Made by a program: the position numbers and the translations under genes. A stretch of 38,840 nt of DNA, taken from contig JAISUF010000104.1 of NCBI GenBank assembly GCA_031272195.1, forward strand, positions 1-38,840, written 5' to 3'. Origin of the DNA: Propionibacteriaceae bacterium. GTDB lineage: Bacteria > Actinomycetota > Actinomycetes > Propionibacteriales > Propionibacteriaceae. Below the pieces are notes generated by a model, which did not search any database, was not told the origin of the DNA, and worked only from the letters and a program-made list of their open reading frames with translations. Of the stretch, positions 15,501 to 24,541 are shown piece by piece. Numbering within the stretch: the first letter of the stretch is position 1; the number at the start of each line of letters is the position of its first letter.

Positions 15501-16784
15501 GTGGACAATTCGCTGAAGGTGGCCCTGCTCGGCTGCGGCACCGTCGGGTCGCAGGTAGCCCGTGTGCTGCTGGAGAACCAGCGCGTTCTTCAGGCGCGGG
15601 TCGGACGGCCCCTGGAGTTGGTCGGCGTGGCGGTGCGCGACGCCGCCAAGCCGCGCGCGGGCATCGACCCCGCCCTGCTGACGACCGACGCCGAGGCCCT
15701 GGTGCGCGGCGGCGGCGTCGACATCGTCATCGAGCTGATCGGCGGCGTCGAGCCGGCCCGCTCGCTGATCTTGGCGGCCATCGAGTCGGGGGCCTCGGTC
15801 GTGACGGCCAACAAGGCGCTGCTGGCCTGCGACGGGCCGACCATCTACGAGGCGGCCCAGGCCGGCGGCGTCGACGTCTACTTCGAGGCGGCCGTGGCCG
15901 GCGCGATCCCGATCATCCGGCCGCTGCGCGAGTCGCTGGTCGGCGACCAGATCACCTCGGTGGTGGGCATCGTCAACGGAACCACCAACTACATCCTGGA
16001 GCGGATGGCGAACGAGGGCGCCGACTACACCGACGTCCTGGCCGACGCCCAACGCCTGGGATACGCCGAGGCCGACCCGACCGCCGACGTCGAGGGCTTC
16101 GACGCGGCCAGCAAGGCGGCGATCCTGTCCAGCCTGGCCTTCCACACCCGCGTCACCCTCGAAGACGTCTCGCGCGAGGGCATCACCGGCATCACGGCCG
16201 AAGACATCGCGGCCGCCAAAGAGATGGGCTGCGTCATCAAGCTGCTGGCCCGCTGCTCGGTGGGGGAGGACCGCTCGGTCAGCGTCGGCGTGCATCCGAC
16301 GATGGTGCCGCTGGGGCATCCGCTGGCGGGCATTCCTGGGGCTTTCAACGCCGTCTTCATCGAGTCGCGCTACGCCGGCCGGCTGATGTTCATGGGTCCG
16401 GGCGCGGGCGGCTCGCCGACCGCCTCGGCCGTCATGGGCGACGTGGTGACGGCGGCCCGCAACCGGGCCCGCGGCACGGTCGGGCCGGGCGAGTCGGCCT
16501 ATTCCCACCGCAAGATCAACCCGGAGGGGGCCGAGCGCTCCCGCTTCTACACGGCGATGATCGTCGAGGACCGGCCGGGCGTCTTGGCCGAGGTGGCCGC
16601 GACCTTCGCCCGCCACGACGTCTCGATCCAGGCCGTCAGGCAGGACGGCCAGGGCGAGGACGCCAAACTCGGCATCATGACCCACGTCGCCGCCCACGCC
16701 GACCTGTCGGCGGCTCTGGCCGAGCTGGCCTCGCTGGGGGCGGTCAAGTCGAAGATCGCGATGATGCGGGTGGAGGGGGACTGA
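15501..16784 (+). CDS. hom: Homoserine dehydrogenase
   Basis: Hom reduces aspartate semialdehyde to homoserine, the branch point to threonine and methionine. The 427-residue protein has the NAD(P) loop GCGTVGSQVA, VTANKALLA, the substrate signature VNGTTNYILE and EADPTADVEGFDAASKAAIL, and a C-terminal ACT domain (about 350-425, MIVEDRPGVLAEVAATFARH) for feedback control, probably by threonine. GTG 15501 has GAGGA at 15492-15496. It starts seven bases after lysA and its stop overlaps thrH (TGATG). Confidence 0.95.
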   Translation: MDNSLKVALLGCGTVGSQVARVLLENQRVLQARVGRPLELVGVAVRDAAKPRAGIDPALLTTDAEALVRGGGVDIVIELIGGVEPARSLILAAIESGASVVTANKALLACDGPTIYEAAQAGGVDVYFEAAVAGAIPIIRPLRESLVGDQITSVVGIVNGTTNYILERMANEGADYTDVLADAQRLGYAEADPTADVEGFDAASKAAILSSLAFHTRVTLEDVSREGITGITAEDIAAAKEMGCVIKLLARCSVGEDRSVSVGVHPTMVPLGHPLAGIPGAFNAVFIESRYAGRLMFMGPGAGGSPTASAVMGDVVTAARNRARGTVGPGESAYSHRKINPEGAERSRFYTAMIVEDRPGVLAEVAATFARHDVSIQAVRQDGQGEDAKLGIMTHVAAHADLSAALAELASLGAVKSKIAMMRVEGD

Positions 16785-17389
16785 TGGACGTCGCCTGCTT
16801 GGACTTGGAGGGCGTGCTCGTCCCCGAGATCTGGATCAACGTGGCCGAGGCCACCGGCATCGACGCCCTGCGGCTGACCACCCGCGACGTCGCCGACTAC
16901 GACGAGCTGATGGCCCACCGCATCAAGACGCTGGACGCCAACGGCGTCAAGCTGTCGCAGATCCAGCGCGTCATCGCCGCCATGGGGCCGCTGCCGGGCG
17001 CGGCCGAGTTCCTCGACTGGCTGCGGACGGTGGCGCAGGTCGTCATTTTGTCGGACACCTTCTACGATTTCGCCATGCCGCTGATGGCCCAGTTGGGCTA
17101 CCCGACGCTGCTGTGCCACCGCTTGGAGGTGCGCGACGACCGCATCGCCGGCTACCGGCTGCGCCAGCCGGACTCCAAGCGCGCGGCCGTCAAGGCGCTG
17201 CAAAGCCTCAACTTCCGGGTCGTCGCGACCGGCGACTCCTACAACGACACGGCCATGCTGGCGCAGGCCGAGGCCGGCATCCTGGTGAACCCGCCGCCGA
17301 ACGTCGTCGCCGAGTTTCCGCAATTCCGGGTCGTTCGCGGCTTCGACCAGCTCAAGGCGGCGTTCGCCGACGCCCTGGCGTCCGCCTGA
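16784..17389 (+). CDS. thrH: ThrH-like phosphoserine/homoserine phosphotransferase
   Basis: ThrH of Pseudomonas dephosphorylates phosphoserine and can move the phosphate to homoserine, bypassing ThrB. The 201-residue product matches it from end to end: nucleophile Asp7 in ACLDLEGVLVPEIW, motif II VVILSDTFYDF, Lys in DSKRAAVKAL, and ATGDSYNDTAML, followed by the EFPQF tail segment. It overlaps the hom stop, placing it where actinobacteria usually have thrC and thrB. Making phosphohomoserine from the product of Hom is therefore a reasonable inference, but serine synthesis (SerB role) is equally possible from sequence alone. Confidence 0.9.
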   Translation: MDVACLDLEGVLVPEIWINVAEATGIDALRLTTRDVADYDELMAHRIKTLDANGVKLSQIQRVIAAMGPLPGAAEFLDWLRTVAQVVILSDTFYDFAMPLMAQLGYPTLLCHRLEVRDDRIAGYRLRQPDSKRAAVKALQSLNFRVVATGDSYNDTAMLAQAEAGILVNPPPNVVAEFPQFRVVRGFDQLKAAFADALASA

Positions 17390-17516
17390 GGCCGCTCGGC
17401 AGTCGAGAATCGGTCGATCCGGGCTGGGGCCGACGATGGACCCGACGCGGATCGATGCCGATCGGGGTTCGACGCCCGCGACTCCCAGGCCCACTGTGGG
17501 GTCGTCGTCGTCGGCT

Positions 17517-17546
17517 TTGACGGCTTGACAACCCATGAACCATTAT
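17517..17546 (+). promoter_or_regulatory. Promoter upstream of the Pro-rich membrane protein
   Basis: TTGACG (17517-17522) and CATTAT (17541-17546) are 18 bases apart. An overlapping TTGACA (17525-17530) could pair with CATAGT (17552-17557) at 21 bases. The leader to the ATG would be 45-50 bases and includes an AGGAG site. The rest of the 213-bp gap shows nothing else I can name. Confidence 0.5.
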
Positions 17547-17602
17547 GGTCTCATAGTCAGTTCGCTTTGGCCCGCCACAGCCCCCGAGCAGTAGGAGTTG
17601 GA

Positions 17603-19138
17603 ATGTCATCGCAAGACCCAACCGGTCCCCACGACAACAACCAGGCGGCCGACTCGTCGACGCCCCAGCCGGGATGGGGCGCGGCGGTCCCGCCGGTCCC
17701 GCCGCCCGGCGACTCGCCCCGCATCGCCCAGGACCAGCCCTCGGCCTGGGCCTCACCCGCGGCGCCAACCCCCGACGGGGCCTCGCCGCAGGCCGCTTAT
17801 CCGGCCTATGGCGCAGCGGGAACGCCATCGACGCCGTATCCGCCCGCGGCGGGCGCGCCCCAGGCGTTCGCTCCGGGCCAGCCCGGCTATCCCTATCAAC
17901 CGGGACAGCCCTACGCCGCGCAGCAGCCCTATCCGGCCCAGCAGCCGTATGCCCAGCCGAACGCCTCCGGGCAGCTTTACGCGGGGCAACAGCCCAGCCA
18001 GCCGTACCAGCCCGCCTACCAACCGCCGGCGGGGTCTGCGCCGAGCGCGCCGGCCGGCTATGGCTACCAGGCCCAGCCCTTGGCGGCGGCTACCGCCCAG
18101 CCCGCCGCCAAGAAGAAGGCCCCGGTCGTCTTGATCGCCGTCGCGGTCGCGGCGGTCGTGGTGGTGGCGGCGGCAGCCATCGCCATCCCGCGCCTGATCT
18201 CCGCCATCGCTCCCGACGGCGGGGGTCTCGGCCCGGTCCCCTCCGTCCCGACCAGCGCCGGGTCTGGCCAGGCCTCGGAGGCCCCCAAACCGGTGGCCGC
18301 CACGCCCGAGGCGGCCGTCCAGGCCTACTACGCCGCCCTGCAGGCGGGCGACGCCGCAACGGCGCTGAGCTGCGGCCAAACCGCGCCGACCGACCAGACC
18401 CTGCTGACCGACGAGGTCCTCAAACAGGCCGGGGCCGGCATCACCGACGTCAAGGTCGCCGCCAAGGAGGCCTACGGCGACACCTACGCCGCCGTCACGG
18501 CCTCGTACACCATCGGCGGCAAGCGCGTCTCCCAGCAGATGGGCGTGCAGAAAGTGGACGACCAGTGGCTGCTCGACAGCGCCGTCGGCACGCTGCGGGT
18601 CGGCGACGGCCTCTCCGATGCCGGGCTGTCGGTCTACGGCGTGGCGCTGACCCAGGACGGCACCTACGAGGCGTTCCCCGGCGTCTACGAGTTCGCCGTG
18701 TCCAACCCGCTGCTGTCGCTGGGCGACGACTCGACGGTCGCGGTGGAGTTCCCCGAGGCGTCGGGATCGGTTTACGGGCCGCTGGCGCTGTCGTCGGACG
18801 GCCAGGAGACGCTGCGCAAGGCGGCCCAGGCCAAGCTCGACGCCTGCCTGAAGCAGAAGGCGTCCCAGCCCAAAGGGTGCGGTTTCGGCGTCAGCGACGG
18901 CTCGTACAAGGTGAAAGAGTCGACGGTCAAGTGGAAGGTCAAGTCCGGCAAGATCAAAGCCTCCGACTTCCGGCTGGCCTACAACGACGCGACGACCGCC
19001 AGCGCCTCGGTGTCGGTGATCCTGTCGGTGACGGCCAAGTCGACCTCCGGCGCGTCCCTGAGCGGCTCCGCCTTTCTTTTCACGATCAGCGCCGACATCT
19101 CCAATCCGGACGACATCGTGGTGTCATTCGGCTCCTGA
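17603..19138 (+). CDS. Pro/Gln/Tyr-rich single-pass membrane protein, unknown function
   Basis: A 511-residue protein. Residues 1-165 are rich in Pro, Gln, Ala and Tyr with QPY repeats (PYAAQQPYPAQQPYAQ) and are probably cytoplasmic and disordered. A KKK stop-transfer-like flank and one membrane helix follow at about 173-196. The rest is extracytoplasmic: a Pro/Ser linker, then about residues 230-330 resembling the NTF2-like DUF4878 fold (PEAAVQAYYAALQAGD), and a second beta-rich domain to the end. ATG 17603 has AGGAG at 17593-17597. No catalytic motif is visible. The layout is common in actinobacterial cell-envelope proteins; I do not assign a function. Confidence 0.85.
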   Translation: MSSQDPTGPHDNNQAADSSTPQPGWGAAVPPVPPPGDSPRIAQDQPSAWASPAAPTPDGASPQAAYPAYGAAGTPSTPYPPAAGAPQAFAPGQPGYPYQPGQPYAAQQPYPAQQPYAQPNASGQLYAGQQPSQPYQPAYQPPAGSAPSAPAGYGYQAQPLAAATAQPAAKKKAPVVLIAVAVAAVVVVAAAAIAIPRLISAIAPDGGGLGPVPSVPTSAGSGQASEAPKPVAATPEAAVQAYYAALQAGDAATALSCGQTAPTDQTLLTDEVLKQAGAGITDVKVAAKEAYGDTYAAVTASYTIGGKRVSQQMGVQKVDDQWLLDSAVGTLRVGDGLSDAGLSVYGVALTQDGTYEAFPGVYEFAVSNPLLSLGDDSTVAVEFPEASGSVYGPLALSSDGQETLRKAAQAKLDACLKQKASQPKGCGFGVSDGSYKVKESTVKWKVKSGKIKASDFRLAYNDATTASASVSVILSVTAKSTSGASLSGSAFLFTISADISNPDDIVVSFGS

Positions 19139-19316
19139 CCGGGCCGGTCGGCGGCCACAGCGCCGCGCGGGCTGCGCGCTGCGGCGTCAGCGCGGGGCCG
19201 ATCCGACCTGAGACGGCGCGGCCGATGAATGTCGTCAAGCTAGCCGATTGGCTACCGGCCCGGTCGCCGGGCAGGATAGATTTGTCTTTGCACAGCTAAT
19301 CCTCGGGAAGGCAATG

Positions 19317-21386
19317 ATGACTCTGGAATGGAACGATCTCGACTCGCGCGCCGTGGACGTCGCGCGCCTGCTGGCCGCCGACGCGGTCGAGAAGGCCGGC
19401 AACGGCCATCCCGGCACCGCCATCTCGCTGGCGCCGGTGGCCTATCTGCTCTACCAGAAGGTGATGCGCCACGACCCGGCCGATCCCGGATGGGTCGGGC
19501 GCGACCGCTTCGTGCTGTCGATCGGCCACTCGTCCCTGACGCAGTACGCCCAGCTCTTCCTGGCCGGCTACGGCTTGGAGCTGGACGATCTGAAGAGCCT
19601 GCGCACCGAGGGCTCCCTGACGCCCGGCCATCCCGAATACGGCCACACGGCCGGCGTCGAGTGCACCACCGGCCCGCTGGGGGCGGGCGTGGCCGACGCC
19701 GTCGGCTTCGCCATGGCGGCCCGCCGCGAGCGGGCCATGCTCGACCCGGACAACGCCGCGGACTCGGTCTTCGACCGGCAGGTCTATTGCATCGCCGGCG
19801 ACGGCTGCATGCAGGAGGGCGTCTCGGCCGAGGCGTCGTCCCTGGCGGCGACGCAGGAGTTGGGCAATCTGACGCTGATCTACGACGACAACCGCATCAC
19901 CATCGAAGGCGACACGTCGATCGCCTTCAACGAGGACGTCGAGGCCCGCTACGCCGCCTATGGCTGGCACGTCCAGCACGTCGACTGGACCAACTCCGGG
20001 ACGGGCTACGCCGAGGACGTCCAAGCCCTCTACGACGCCATCGAGGCGGCCAAGGCCGTCACCGACAAGCCGTCGTTCATCAGGCTGACGACGATCATCG
20101 GCTGGCCGCTGCCGACCAAGGCCGGCAGCCACCAGATCCACGGCTCCAAGATCGGCGCCGAGGAGGTCGCCGCGCTGAAGGCCAAGCTCGGCTTCGATCC
20201 GGCCGAGGCCTTCCCGGCGCCGGCCGAGGTGGTAGCCCACGCCCGCGACAACGCCGCCGCCCGGGCGGCTCGCGCCAAGGCCGACTGGACGCCCCGGTAC
20301 GAGGCCTGGCGCCAGGCCAATCCGACCCAGGCGGCCCTCTACGACCGACTGCGGGAAGGCCGCCTGCCCGACGGCTTCGAGCAGGCGCTGCCGGTTTTCG
20401 CGCCGGGCAAGAAGTCGACGCGGGCGGCCTCGGGAGAGGTGTTGACGGCCCTGGCCGACGCTGTGCCCGAGTTGTGGGGCGGCTCGGCCGACCTGGCCGG
20501 CTCCAACAACACCACCATGAAGGGCCAGTCGTCTTTCCTGCCGCCGGAGCGCTCCTCGCGCGAGTTCAGCGGCGACTTCTCCGGCCGCGTGCTGCATTTC
20601 GGCATCCGCGAGCACGCCATGGGCAACATCCTCAACGCGATCGCCATGTCCGGCCTGACCAGGGCCTATGGCGGCACGTTCATGGTTTTCGCCGACTACA
20701 TGCGCGGCGCGGTGCGGCTGGCCGCCCTGCAGCGCTGCCCGAGTATTTTCGTGTGGAGCCACGACTCGATCGGCGTCGGCGAGGACGGACCGACCCACCA
20801 GCCGGTCGAGCACCTCGCCAGCCTGCGAGCCATCCCCGGCCTGGACGTCGTGCGCCCGGCCGATGCCAACGAGACCGCCTGGGCCTGGGCCCAGATCTTG
20901 CGCAACAACGACCGCCCGGCCGGCATAGTGCTGTCGCGCCAGGACTTGCCGATCGTCGACCGGACGACAGGTGAGTACGCCGGGGCCGAAGGCGTCGCCA
21001 AAGGCGGCTATGTGCTGCGCGAGGCGTCCGGCGCGCCCAAGGTCGCCCTGCTGGCGACCGGCTCGGAAGTGGCCGTGGCGCTGGCGGCCCAGGACTTGCT
21101 GGAGGCCGACGGCGTGCCGACGCGGGTCGTCTCGCTGCCCTGTCTGGAGTGGTTCGCCGCCCAAGACCAGGCCTATCGCGACTCCGTCATCCCGCGGGGG
21201 GCCGCCAAAGTGTCGGTCGAGGCCGGATCGTCGATGGGTTGGCGCGAGTACGTCGGCGACGCCGGCGAGATCGTCGCCCTGGACCACTTCGGCGAGTCGG
21301 CGCCGGGCGGGCGCCTGTTCGAGAAGTACGGCTTCACCGCCGAGAACCTCGCCTCCCGGGCCAAGCTGGCGCTGTCGCGTGGCTGA
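19317..21386 (+). CDS. tkt: Transketolase
   Basis: Transketolase transfers two-carbon ketol units in the pentose phosphate pathway with thiamine diphosphate. The 689-residue protein has full length: KAGNGHPGTAISLAP near the N-terminus, the ThDP motif GDGCMQEGVSAEASSLAA ending in YDDN, DLAGSNNT in the pyrimidine domain, HFGIREHAMGNILNAIA with the catalytic Glu, and the C-terminal VSVEAGSSMGW. Two adjacent in-frame ATGs (19314, 19317) exist; GGAAGG at 19306-19311 favours 19317. A possible -10 TAGATT (19277-19282) lies upstream. It overlaps the following transporter gene by 8 bases. Confidence 0.96.
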   Translation: MTLEWNDLDSRAVDVARLLAADAVEKAGNGHPGTAISLAPVAYLLYQKVMRHDPADPGWVGRDRFVLSIGHSSLTQYAQLFLAGYGLELDDLKSLRTEGSLTPGHPEYGHTAGVECTTGPLGAGVADAVGFAMAARRERAMLDPDNAADSVFDRQVYCIAGDGCMQEGVSAEASSLAATQELGNLTLIYDDNRITIEGDTSIAFNEDVEARYAAYGWHVQHVDWTNSGTGYAEDVQALYDAIEAAKAVTDKPSFIRLTTIIGWPLPTKAGSHQIHGSKIGAEEVAALKAKLGFDPAEAFPAPAEVVAHARDNAAARAARAKADWTPRYEAWRQANPTQAALYDRLREGRLPDGFEQALPVFAPGKKSTRAASGEVLTALADAVPELWGGSADLAGSNNTTMKGQSSFLPPERSSREFSGDFSGRVLHFGIREHAMGNILNAIAMSGLTRAYGGTFMVFADYMRGAVRLAALQRCPSIFVWSHDSIGVGEDGPTHQPVEHLASLRAIPGLDVVRPADANETAWAWAQILRNNDRPAGIVLSRQDLPIVDRTTGEYAGAEGVAKGGYVLREASGAPKVALLATGSEVAVALAAQDLLEADGVPTRVVSLPCLEWFAAQDQAYRDSVIPRGAAKVSVEAGSSMGWREYVGDAGEIVALDHFGESAPGGRLFEKYGFTAENLASRAKLALSRG

Positions 21387-22308
21387 GGCCGCCCGCGGGC
21401 GGGCCAACTTCCTGCTGGTCCTGGCCTCGGCGATCTGGGGGTTCGCCTTCGTCACCCAGCGGATCGGGGCCGACTACGTCGGGGCGTTCACCTTCAACGC
21501 CGTCCGCTTCGCCTTGGGCGGTCTGGTGCTGGTGGCCGTCATCGCCTTTTTGGACCGGCGGCGCGGATTGTCGCGCGAGTTGCGCTGGGCGGCAACCAAG
21601 GCGGTGGTTTGGCCGGGCGCGGTCTGCGGAGCGCTCCTGGCGGCGGCGGCCGGTCTGCAACAGGCCGCCATGACAACTTCGACGGCCGGCAACGCGGCCT
21701 TCGTGACGGCGATGTACATCGTGCTGGTGCCCGTCTTCGGAGTCTTCCTGGGGCGGCGGGTGACCTGGTTCGTGGTGGCCGGCATCGTGTTGTGCGTGGC
21801 CGGGCTGTACCTGATCTGCGTCAGGGGGGATTTGGCGTTGGGCCCCGGCGACCTGTTGCTGCTCGGCGCGGCGGTCATGTTCGCGGTCCAAATCCTGTTC
21901 GTCGAGCGCTTTTCGGCCAAGTTGTCGGCGCTGCGCTTCTCGACCGCCCAGTTCTTCGGCTGCGCCGCCGTCTCGGCGGTGGCGGCGCTGTTCTTCGACG
22001 CCGCCCCGTTCGGCGGCATGGAGCGCGCCGTCGTGCCGCTGCTCTACACCGGCGTGTTGAGCGTCGGAGTGGCCTACACCTTGCAGGTGGTCGGGCAGCG
22101 CGACGCCCTGGCCGCCCACGCCGCGCTGATCATGAGTTTGGAGTCGGTCTTCGGGGCTTTGAGCGGGGCGCTGTTCCTGGGCGAGGACATGGGCGCTCGG
22201 GGCTATACGGGCGCGTTGCTGATGGTTGTGGGTATCGTGGTGTCACAAGGGGACCTCTTGGGGGAGTCATGGCTGAGAAGAAAAGGCGCGGCAAGCTCTT
22301 CGCGGTGA
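21379..22308 (+). CDS. EamA/DMT family transporter
   Basis: A 309-residue integral membrane protein with about ten hydrophobic helices in two EamA repeats: first NFLLVLASAIWGFAFVTQRI, second about residues 155-295 ending SLESVFGALSGALFLGEDM, the segment most typical of the family. The substrate cannot be told from sequence; the family exports amino acids, nucleosides and other metabolites. GTG 21379 lies inside the end of tkt (8-base overlap). The last 40 bases overlap the VanW gene. Confidence 0.88.
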   Translation: MAEAARGRANFLLVLASAIWGFAFVTQRIGADYVGAFTFNAVRFALGGLVLVAVIAFLDRRRGLSRELRWAATKAVVWPGAVCGALLAAAAGLQQAAMTTSTAGNAAFVTAMYIVLVPVFGVFLGRRVTWFVVAGIVLCVAGLYLICVRGDLALGPGDLLLLGAAVMFAVQILFVERFSAKLSALRFSTAQFFGCAAVSAVAALFFDAAPFGGMERAVVPLLYTGVLSVGVAYTLQVVGQRDALAAHAALIMSLESVFGALSGALFLGEDMGARGYTGALLMVVGIVVSQGDLLGESWLRRKGAASSSR

Positions 22309-23996
22309 TCGGGGCGGTCGTGTTGGCCGTCCTCGTCATGGGCGTCGGCGCCCTGGCTTGGGGACGCCAAGTGGCGGGCACGAAACTGCCCCAGAACACC
22401 ACCGTCGCCGGCGTCGACGTCGGCGGCGTCGAGCCGGCCCAGGCCAAGGCCAAACTGCAAGCGGCGCTGGGCCCGAAGGCCGAGGGGAAGATCGCGGTGA
22501 CGGCGGGGGACCAGAGGGTCGAGTTGGACTCGTCGAAACTGGGCTTGACGATCGACTACGACGCCACCTTGGCCCAGGCCGGCGTCGGCGAGACGAGTTG
22601 GAATCCGGTCGAGGTGTTCGAGCGGCTGTTCGGCGGCTCGGCGCTGCCGACGGTGGTCGACGTCGACGCGGACGCCATGAAGACCGCTGTCGAGCAGTTG
22701 GCCAAGAAGGTCGACCATGACGCCGCCAACGCCGCGGTTTCCTACAAAGGCGTGACGCCCCAGGTGGCCGAGGGCTCCGACGGCGTGAAGCTGGACGTCG
22801 ACGCCACCGCCGAGGCGATCAAAGCGGCCTTCCTGGGCTCGCACGAGGTCGCCGCCGTCGTCGCCGAAACGCCGCCGCAGGTGACGACAGCGGCCGCCGA
22901 GGAGGTCGCCGACGGACTGGCCAAGGCGGCCACGGCCGCGCCGGTGACCGTCGCCGTGGGCGAGGCCGGCCAGCTGACGCTGGGGCCGGAGACGATCGCC
23001 GAGTGCCTGTCGTTCTCGCCGTCGGGCGACACGCTGACCGCGAAGGTCGACGAGGCCAAGCTGGCCAAGGCGCTGACCCCCCAATTGGAGAAGCTAGGCC
23101 TGAAGAAGGCCCAGGACGCCAAGTTCACCATCGCCGGAAAGAAGTCCGGCAAGCCCAAGATCACCAAGTCGGTCGACGGCCAAAGCGTCGATTTCGCCGC
23201 CATGGCGCAGGCCCTCCTGCCGGTGCTGTCCCAGGCCAGCGGCCGCCAACTGTCCGTCGAGCCGGTGGGGGTCAAAGCCGACTTCTCGACCGAGGACGCC
23301 GAGGCGATGGGCGTCAAAGAGATCACTGGCGAGTTCACGACTTATTTCCCCGGCTCGGCGTACCGCTACAACAACATCGGCAAGGCGGCCGGGCTGATCA
23401 ACGGCGTCTTCCTCAAACCCGGCGAGACGTTCTCGATGAACCAGGTGCTGGGGGAGCGCACCAAACAGGCCGGCTGGATGCCGGGCGGCGGCATCGCCAA
23501 CGGCAAGATCGATCCGAACATTTACGGCGGCGGCATCTCGCAGTCGACCACGACGACCTTCAACGCCATCTTCTTCGCCGGTTTGGAGGACGTCTACCAC
23601 AAGCCCCACTCGCTGTATTTCAGCCGCTACCCGATGGGACGCGAGGCGACGCTGGACTGGAAGTCGGTCGACATGAAGTTCCGCAACGACTCCAAGTACG
23701 GCGTGCTGATGCAGGCCTGGATCACCGGCCAGACCGGCTCGCAGGGCTCGGTCACGGTGCGGGTGTGGTCGACGAAGGTCTACGACATCAAAGCCACCAA
23801 GCCGATCCAGTCGAATTTCCGCTCGCCGGGGGCGACCGTCTACGACTCGTCGGCCGGCTGCATTCCGCAAGACGCCATGACCGGCTTCGACGTCAAGTAC
23901 TCGCGCCAGTTCTACCTGGACGGCAAGCTGGTCAAGACCGAGCCGTTCAAGTGGTCGTACAACTCCCTGACGCCGGTGGTCTGCGGCAAGAAGTGA
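22269..23996 (+). CDS. VanW family cell-wall protein
   Basis: A 575-residue exported protein. A basic N-terminus (MAEKKRRGK) precedes one membrane helix (about 9-29), so it is probably anchored with its bulk outside. Residues about 45-320 hold peptidoglycan-binding-4-like repeats (VAGVDVGGVEPAQAKAKLQA). The VanW domain begins near residue 352 with GEFTTYFPGSAYRYNNI and includes INGVFLKPGETFSMNQVLGE and the GGGISQSTTTTFNA motif. VanW function is unknown; the name comes from a vancomycin-resistance cluster, and this is not evidence of resistance. ATG 22269 has GGGGGAG upstream and overlaps the transporter gene by 40 bases. Confidence 0.9.
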   Translation: MAEKKRRGKLFAVIGAVVLAVLVMGVGALAWGRQVAGTKLPQNTTVAGVDVGGVEPAQAKAKLQAALGPKAEGKIAVTAGDQRVELDSSKLGLTIDYDATLAQAGVGETSWNPVEVFERLFGGSALPTVVDVDADAMKTAVEQLAKKVDHDAANAAVSYKGVTPQVAEGSDGVKLDVDATAEAIKAAFLGSHEVAAVVAETPPQVTTAAAEEVADGLAKAATAAPVTVAVGEAGQLTLGPETIAECLSFSPSGDTLTAKVDEAKLAKALTPQLEKLGLKKAQDAKFTIAGKKSGKPKITKSVDGQSVDFAAMAQALLPVLSQASGRQLSVEPVGVKADFSTEDAEAMGVKEITGEFTTYFPGSAYRYNNIGKAAGLINGVFLKPGETFSMNQVLGERTKQAGWMPGGGIANGKIDPNIYGGGISQSTTTTFNAIFFAGLEDVYHKPHSLYFSRYPMGREATLDWKSVDMKFRNDSKYGVLMQAWITGQTGSQGSVTVRVWSTKVYDIKATKPIQSNFRSPGATVYDSSAGCIPQDAMTGFDVKYSRQFYLDGKLVKTEPFKWSYNSLTPVVCGKK

Positions 23997-24138
23997 GGAT
24001 TGCCACCCGGTCGGCTACACGGTCGGACGGGGCGTTCGGCGGCCGCCGCCGCGACACCGCCGGACGCGGCTGGAAGGGTTTTCACGCAGTGTCGCAGCGA
24101 TGCCCGCGCGGCGTTCGCGGCCAGCCGCGCGGCGGGGA

Positions 24139-24144
24139 TAAGCT
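24139..24144 (+). promoter_or_regulatory. fdxA -10 element, predicted leaderless
   Basis: TAAGCT lies six bases before the fdxA ATG, and no Shine-Dalgarno sequence is present. TTCGCG at 24114-24119 is a poor -35 at 19 bases. Confidence 0.5.
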
Positions 24145-24150
24145 ACCGCT

Positions 24151-24468
24151 ATGACATACGTGATCACCCAGCCTTGCGTTGACGTCAAAGACAAGGCGTG
24201 TGTGGAGGAATGCCCCGTCGACTGCATCTATGAGGGTGAGCGGACGCTTTACATCCATCCCGACGAGTGTGTGGACTGCGGCGCCTGCGAGCCGGTCTGC
24301 CCCACGCAGGCGATCTACTATGAGGACGACGTGCCCGCCGACCAGGCGGCCTTCATCGAGGCCAACGCCGCCTTCTTCGCCGAGATCGGCTCGCCGGGCG
24401 GCGCCGCCAAGCACGGCCCGATCGCCGGCGACCACCCATTGGTGGCGGCTTTGCCGCCCCAGGCCTGA
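24151..24468 (+). CDS. fdxA: 7Fe ferredoxin (3Fe-4S/4Fe-4S)
   Basis: A 105-residue electron carrier. Cysteines fall at 9, 17, 21, 25, 40, 43, 46 and 50. By comparison with Azotobacter ferredoxin I, Cys9, 17 and 50 would hold the 3Fe-4S cluster, Cys21, 40, 43 and 46 the 4Fe-4S cluster, and Cys25 is the extra free cysteine. The [16 protein letters not shown] motif is complete. An fdxA-dapC pair is common in actinobacteria. It is followed by an intercistronic stem before dapC. Confidence 0.95.
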   Translation: MTYVITQPCVDVKDKACVEECPVDCIYEGERTLYIHPDECVDCGACEPVCPTQAIYYEDDVPADQAAFIEANAAFFAEIGSPGGAAKHGPIAGDHPLVAALPPQA

Positions 24469-24504
24469 GGCGTCATTGGCGTTCGGCCGGTTTGGCCGGA
24501 CAGT

Positions 24505-24521
24505 GGCCCGCCGGGCGGGCC
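24505..24521 (+). terminator. GC stem between fdxA and dapC
   Basis: GGCCCGCC (24505-24512) and GGCGGGCC (24514-24521) are perfect arms around one base, so an RNA hairpin with a slightly larger loop can form. No T run follows, and the dapC ribosome site lies close behind. It may attenuate or stabilise the transcript. Confidence 0.35.
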
Positions 24522-24541
24522 GGAAGAGGGGTTGTGGAAAG

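Noticed and set aside
19296-21455. 719-codon minus-strand frame opposite transketolase
   Set aside because: Antisense shadow created by GC-biased third positions; composition is Gly/Arg/Gln-rich and no domain is visible.
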